A DNA stretch of 64,000 bases from Ascarosepion bandense. Its lineage: Eukaryota; Mollusca; Cephalopoda; Sepiida; Sepiidae. The DNA lies in assembly GCA_037127315.1 (NCBI GenBank), contig JBBBDQ010000421.1, positions 2,314,501-2,378,500 of the forward strand, read 5' to 3'. Position 1 is the first letter of the stretch. Each line of letters starts with the position of its first letter. The translations under genes and the position numbers were made by a program. Of the stretch, positions 59,312 to 64,000 are shown in pieces. The notes under the pieces were generated by a model. It was given only the letters and a program-made list of their open reading frames with translations, had not been told where the DNA came from and made no database searches.

Positions 59312-59971
59312 GGATTTGATTAAAGAATGCAGAAGTTTCCAATATATTCATAAGTATCTCTGCTTATATTTATTCATGCGTGTATATGTATTGGGTTTCA
59401 TCCAAAAATATAAGCTTTCGTATACTTTGGTCAGGAAATTCACCCGCCTCTATTGTGACGAATGTCATATTCAATTGTGACGGACGCCATCTTGTAAATT
59501 GTCAGAGAAAAACAGTGTATACAATACGTCGGACGGGGCCTTGCCCTGTGGCGTATTAGATAAGCAGTAGAATAACAATGAACAACAGGAAATGTTTAAT
59601 TTATGAATCACGATCCATCTCTTCGTGATAAACGCGTTTTCCTTTAGTTGCTGAAGAATTCTTCCTATTCGCTAGCAATTACTTCAAAGGCGTAGTTTAT
59701 AAGGTACAAACAAAACACTTCGATTGAAACAAAATGTTGAGGTATTACAGGCCGGTGTCTGCGAACTTTCCAGAGCAACAACACGATATATTAAAAATAA
59801 AATGAATATGGCGATGATCAACTTTCCTAAGATTTTTAAAATTAATTTTCATACAGTACAGGATCCAAGATTCACTCAAGCTAGAGTTTTACTGAAAGAG
59901 CTAATTATAGGGGTATTTTCTAAGCCTAGATATATATCCGTGTGTGTGTGTGTGTGTGTGTTGATAAGGCC
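59310..59971. other. No gene seen
   Basis: Contains GTGACGAATGTCATATTC / TGTGACGGACGCCATCTTG near 59,455-59,495 and a (TG)n run at 59,939-59,960. No ORF supported. Confidence 0.4.
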
Positions 59972-60066
59972 GAACGAATGGGTGACCAGTGAGGATCCAA
60001 TCCATTACTCAGTTGTAAGTTTGCTATCGAGAAAAACTTTCTAACCATTAAACCACGTCGAGTAAC
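59972..60066 (-). mobile_element. Degenerate tRNA-derived SINE, second family
   Basis: The minus strand CGACGTGGTTTAATGGTTAG and later GGATCCTCACTGG parallel the plus-strand copy at 6,118 (CGAGGTGGTTTTAATGGTTA, CGATTCTCACTGG). Confidence 0.5.
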
Positions 60067-62105
60067 CAAAGAACTTAAGAAGAAGTAACAGTAAATGATA
60101 AAAAATACTCTGTTCATATAAGAAATGATAACGGTTTAACCTAGACTTGAAGATGTTAAAAATTATAGATTTCCTGAAAAGTTTTGTCTTGAGAGTCGGT
60201 TACACAAATTAGGGATTCATTGGATGATGTTGTTCGAACAGAACTCCTTTCTTACTAGTGCAATACGAAGGGAATGGAGACGATTCACCTCAATATATTT
60301 TGCATGGTGCGTCTTAGTTACGAGGGCTTTAGTTAGTGGAACTAAGGAAAATACATGACGAGTCCCTCCCTCATCACTGGAGCGAGTTGTGACACAAGGT
60401 CTCTTTTTAAGGTGAAAAACCTGAGCGAATGCATTCGGACCACTGATCAAAATTCATCCATACCCGCATACGTGGTAAATGGGTACTAAGCTTGTCTTAG
60501 CTGGTTTCAATTGGTCGTATTGACTCTCCGCATTCAGGTGGCGGAAGGAATATAACTTGTCGTAACATTTTTAATGGAAGTATTGATAGAATTGAGATGT
60601 TTCGCCTTGTGGGAAAGGAGTAGCTTATAAAATAATAAACCACATAAAAGGTCACTTTTGAATTCTATCAAGTCTGGAAAAAGAAGACTGGGCAACTCCG
60701 GCCAATATATGAAAGCAGTGCTACATTTTCTTACTTAACTACCTGACTTCATTTTCGGTTTGATCTGGCTATTGTACAGATTCATCAACTACTACAGATT
60801 AGTAGAAAGAGTTGGGTGTTTGCTGGAGCGCTATAGCGAAATGAAACTTTTCTAGCATCTAGAAGGATCGTATATATGTTCCACATCAGGTCTGGGATGA
60901 GCTAAAATCCTAATAGGCGATCTAGACAAGGGCTCTCCCCGAGGAAAATACTTGTTCATCGCAATAGTTACAAATTCAATGTCTACTCGGTAGTGAAGGA
61001 TTATCATTTTGGATATGTCATATATAGTAACTAACGTATTTCTACTTACTCTAGAAAAAAAGCTTTAAATAGAACTTGCCATAGGAAATATATACAGGTT
61101 TATAGACAGCTACAGTAGGTTAAATTATAGATGCCGTAGATCTTATCAGAAATCAGTTGTAAAGTATAGGAAGTAAATTATAACCGCTTCTGGTTCTAGA
61201 GTTTCTTAAGCAATATTATCACCCATAAGATTCAAATAATACATTACAACTTCAATGTCCGAACCCAGAATAAATATATAACTTAACAATGGAATACCAA
61301 TACAAATATACAAGTCTTGTCTTTAAGTTGATACTTCTCGCTCCGATTCTCTTCGCCCTTTCAACTGAAGCTATAGGGAGATGGTTAATGTTTCTTAATT
61401 CGGCCTTGTATTATATATAACCGAACTCCTTACAGCGTAGGAATTTATTTTGTCATCATCAGAAGGTTGGAATCAGGTTGGTGGGAATGTGTGGAATTGT
61501 GGAAGAATAAAAATATACATTTTGCATGTTAAAATAGAAATTTATTAGTAGAAAAGTATAACATAATTTGTAGAAGTTAATGTTCGATGAGAAAGTTAAG
61601 GGTATCAAGAGTTCATAGTAGAATGTGTGGATGTATGTTATCTTTGAGTAGGAATGTTGAGAATGGAGAAGAAGAAGTAAAAGGAATCAGCACACGAGAA
61701 AGAAGGAGAAACAGTCCGAGTCGACTTGAACTTTCTCCCTTTACATTTTAGTGAGTCGTGTCTCGCTGCTCCCATCTGACTGACTGGCTGACACTGACCG
61801 AAGCCTTTTTAGCCATTTCGTTCTTTCGCACTGGATAGCTAAATCTTGTAAATCGCTTCCATTGGTCAAAAAATCAGTTTAACAACTATTCGCAAAATCC
61901 GGTTTCAACTTTTCTTTAAGCACGTGGTCAACCTTTGTCTATTTGGCAAAATCAGGGTTTTATATTTTCATTGTGAAATGTATAGATTTTTGTTTATATT
62001 TGTAAAAGTGAAAAAGAAAGTTGCTTTCAATTCTTAATTTTTTATCAACCACACTACAAATGCAGGAAACCGGTTAATAGAAGTAAAGAAGTAAAGAATC
62101 TAATA
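60067..62105. other. 2-kb stretch without a recognised gene or repeat
   Basis: Less AT-rich than its surroundings in places (about 60,230-60,560 and 60,780-60,960), with no ORF of note. An old, decayed retroelement is possible, but I found no diagnostic motif. Confidence 0.35.
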
Positions 62106-62109
62106 TCAA

Positions 62110-62440
62110 CATGACTGGCAACGGGACAGTTGATTATTATTAGCTTCTCTTCTCGGCATAATTTACAGTTTTTTTCTGTTGCTGCTGTGTGGTGGTGCTT
62201 TTTTTATTATTTCCCATTTAATTTTGACGGCAATGCTACTTTCTTTCTGGTTCCACATATATATTGACAGCGTTGGGCTGCTTTTGTATTTTCCTTCATT
62301 GAGAGATCTTTTGTGATTATTGAATCTTACTTTAAAGAATGTTTCTGCTGCTCTCATATACAGTTTTCGTTTGTTTTTGTGTTATTTGTCACGATAGTTT
62401 TTTCTCCACCCCGATATCGGGCACATTGCGATAGAAACCT
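62110..62440 (-). pseudogene. Penelope-like element endonuclease fragment
   Basis: Minus-strand peptides TTNNTKTNENCIYE, AETFFKVRFNNHKRSLNEGK, LSIYMWNQKE and IKWEIIKKAPPHSSNRKKLN match the layout of the GIY-YIG endonuclease end of Penelope-like elements (F-K-x-R-F-x-N-H-x-x-S and the IKW strand). The initiating GIY-YIG pair is degraded. It is a different subfamily from the copy at 58.4 kb. Confidence 0.7.
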
Positions 62441-62558
62441 TGCTTGTCAAAGTATTTTTTATCAGTAAAACTACTGAAAAAGCAACAATCTTGGCTCCAA
62501 ATATATCACAACTGAACAACACACATACACAAACACACACTCACGCACATATGTATTA

Positions 62559-63075
62559 CTAGCAGTATAGCCCGGCGTTGCTCGGGTGTAATGAAAGCTT
62601 TAAAACTAATCCATGGTCCTAGAGCTCAGACTCAGCCTAAAGAATATTTGTGTGAAGTTTGGTGAGAATCGGATAAAAATTGTCGATTTGTATAAAAGAC
62701 ATACAGACAGATAAACAGACACACACACAAACATTTTGCCTTTTATATATATATTATCGATTTTCTGCACTATTGTAAGAACTGCAACCTTGAAACTTCT
62801 GAATATCGTTTCTTATGTTTTTGTCTATGAGTGCATCAAATTTGATTAAAATCAGACCACTCCTTCTATAACCCGATTTTTTCGATTATCGATTTTCGAT
62901 ATTTATCGGGGGTACCTCGACACAAAGCTTAGCTAAGAACACTCGCAGACGCTTATAGTACAACTGTGTAAATTTTGAAGAAAATCGGTTCAGCCGTTTC
63001 AGAGTCTATAGGTAACGGACACACACACAGAGACATACGCACACAGACAAAGTTCCATTTATAAATAAGTTTAGA
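62559..63075 (-). mobile_element. Helitron-like non-autonomous element, internally deleted copy
   Basis: On the minus strand it starts at TCTAAACTTATTTATAAATG (63,075, preceded by A) and ends with hairpin CCCGAGCAACGCCGGG, CTATACTG, CTAG at 62,559-62,562, followed by T. This is the expected A/TC...CTAG/T configuration at both ends. Compared with the ~740-bp copies it lacks roughly 220 bp of the interior. Confidence 0.7.
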
Positions 63076-63780
63076 TTATAATATAATTAATTTAACATTT
63101 TCGCGACACAGAATGTCCCATATTTCGGAATCAACTTTTACTATGACTACATCTTCAAGCGATCATTTTTGGAGTGGTTAACGGAAAATTTTCTTTCCAA
63201 TATTTTAATATTTATTCTTACTCTTGTATCTGTTATTAAACTTTACTACCAGTTATGAAAGCTCTTTCTGCGTGTTTGCTCTTTACAATGCCTTAGTATT
63301 TTCTTTTTTGCAATAATTATGTTATCGTGCAGTGACGAATATATATATATATATATAACCTCTCTATTATAATAAACACCGGAGACCGTTGTGTGTGTAT
63401 ATATATATAAAATAAAATAAATTTCGATGTTCAAAACTGTTGAATGATCATTTCAACATGAAATCCCTAAGAGAGATTTCACATCTCATCGGCAACTGAC
63501 ACATTTCAAAAAGAAATAAGAAATAACAAAAATTGAAGGTTAAGAATTCACCGGCGGAAGTTAAAAAATTTACGTGACAAAAAAAAAAAAAAATTGGTTA
63601 GCAATCAATGTCAATTTTTAGATTTTGGACAATTTTACTTTTTATTTTATTTTTATTTTTTTATAATTGGCTCTGTAATTTTAAAAACATTGTGCTCTCC
63701 ACCTGTATCATTTTTTAATATTAAAATATTAATATTAATTAGGATCGGGTCTTTGGGATTTACCTTCCTGCTTTTCTTTT
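63076..63780. other. No gene seen
   Basis: AT-rich with TA runs near 63,338-63,357 and 63,398; no supported ORF. Confidence 0.4.
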
Positions 63781-63783
63781 TGG

Positions 63784-63791
63784 ATTAAAGT

Positions 63792-63843
<52 letters not shown>
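63784..63843. repeat. (TA)n microsatellite
   Basis: A long, perfect TA run. Confidence 0.97.
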
Positions 63844-63845
<2 letters not shown>

Positions 63846-63963
63846 CATAGTGATGATCCACGTATACTGTCTTAATATGTACAGGAAAGAATATTAAAAC
63901 GTTTTGAGTTGAAAAATGTGTTTTTTTGACAGTATTTGTTTATTTCTACTATTATATTTTATA

Positions 63964-63991
63964 TTTCAGACCGCCCTCGGTCCTTCATCAG
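63964..63991 (-). ncRNA. Second hammerhead-like box-stem-box motif
   Basis: Minus strand: CTGATGA (63,991-63,985), A, GGACCG, loop of 4, CGGTCT, GAAA (63,967-63,964). CTGATGA is the exact hammerhead box 1 and GAAA the box 2. The six-pair stem differs from the one at 59,217-59,236, yet the extra A is kept. The window ends nine bases further on, so helices I and III cannot be assessed. Confidence 0.35.
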
Positions 63992-64000
63992 AAACAAATG

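Noticed and set aside
59455..59560. Possible LTR start (TGTGACGG...)
   Set aside because: No matching second LTR, primer-binding site or gag/pol sequence is visible.

Overview
The window is eukaryotic nuclear DNA from an animal: AT-rich, intron/intergenic-like, full of microsatellites and decayed transposons, with no bacterial-style gene layout. The element mix (APE-type LINEs with (GAA)n or poly-A tails, an R4/Dong-like LINE in ATT repeats, Penelope-like elements, Tc1/mariner relics, CTAG-ended Helitron-like elements, tRNA- and 5S-headed SINEs) fits a lophotrochozoan and most likely a cephalopod mollusc; this assignment is inference from element style only. I could not identify any convincing intact host gene. 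Three short open stretches (near 13,995, 16,374 and 17,366) look like possible exons but match no family I recognise.

Layout. 1-38 kb is a patchwork of repeats: an RTE-like LINE on the minus strand (1.6-5.2 kb) carrying a five-fold 116-bp internal tandem repeat and a ~500-bp insertion flanked by 10-bp direct repeats; 5S/tRNA-type SINEs (5.3-5.8, 9.0, 14.3-15.7, 26.3, 32.1 kb); a pair of TTAA-flanked MITEs (12.97-13.5 kb); Helitron-like elements (18.7, 25.1, 35.7 kb, again at 62.6 kb); a near full-length but inactivated Jockey-like LINE (21.4-24.9 kb); a second LINE copy nested inside a SINE (26.6-27.8 kb); and mariner/Tc1 relics (16.8, 20.2, 29.4-30.6, 35.0, 36.4 kb).

38.36-54.30 kb is one continuous satellite of about 120 monomers of ~132 bp. 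Its centre is homogenised and shows higher-order order of monomer types; its two edges carry an older, ~133-bp, more diverged monomer type.

54.3-64 kb returns to dispersed repeats: an R4/Dong-like endonuclease fragment in an ATT microsatellite, another 5S-headed SINE, an RTE-like fragment, and a Penelope-like 3' part (58.4-59.3 kb) ending in a structure that resembles a hammerhead ribozyme. The same box-stem-box architecture, with different stem sequences, recurs at 4.65 kb and at the right edge (63.97 kb). That recurrence and the organisation of the satellite are the two most interesting signals here.

All assignments come from reading the sequence and remembered family hallmarks; no database search was run.
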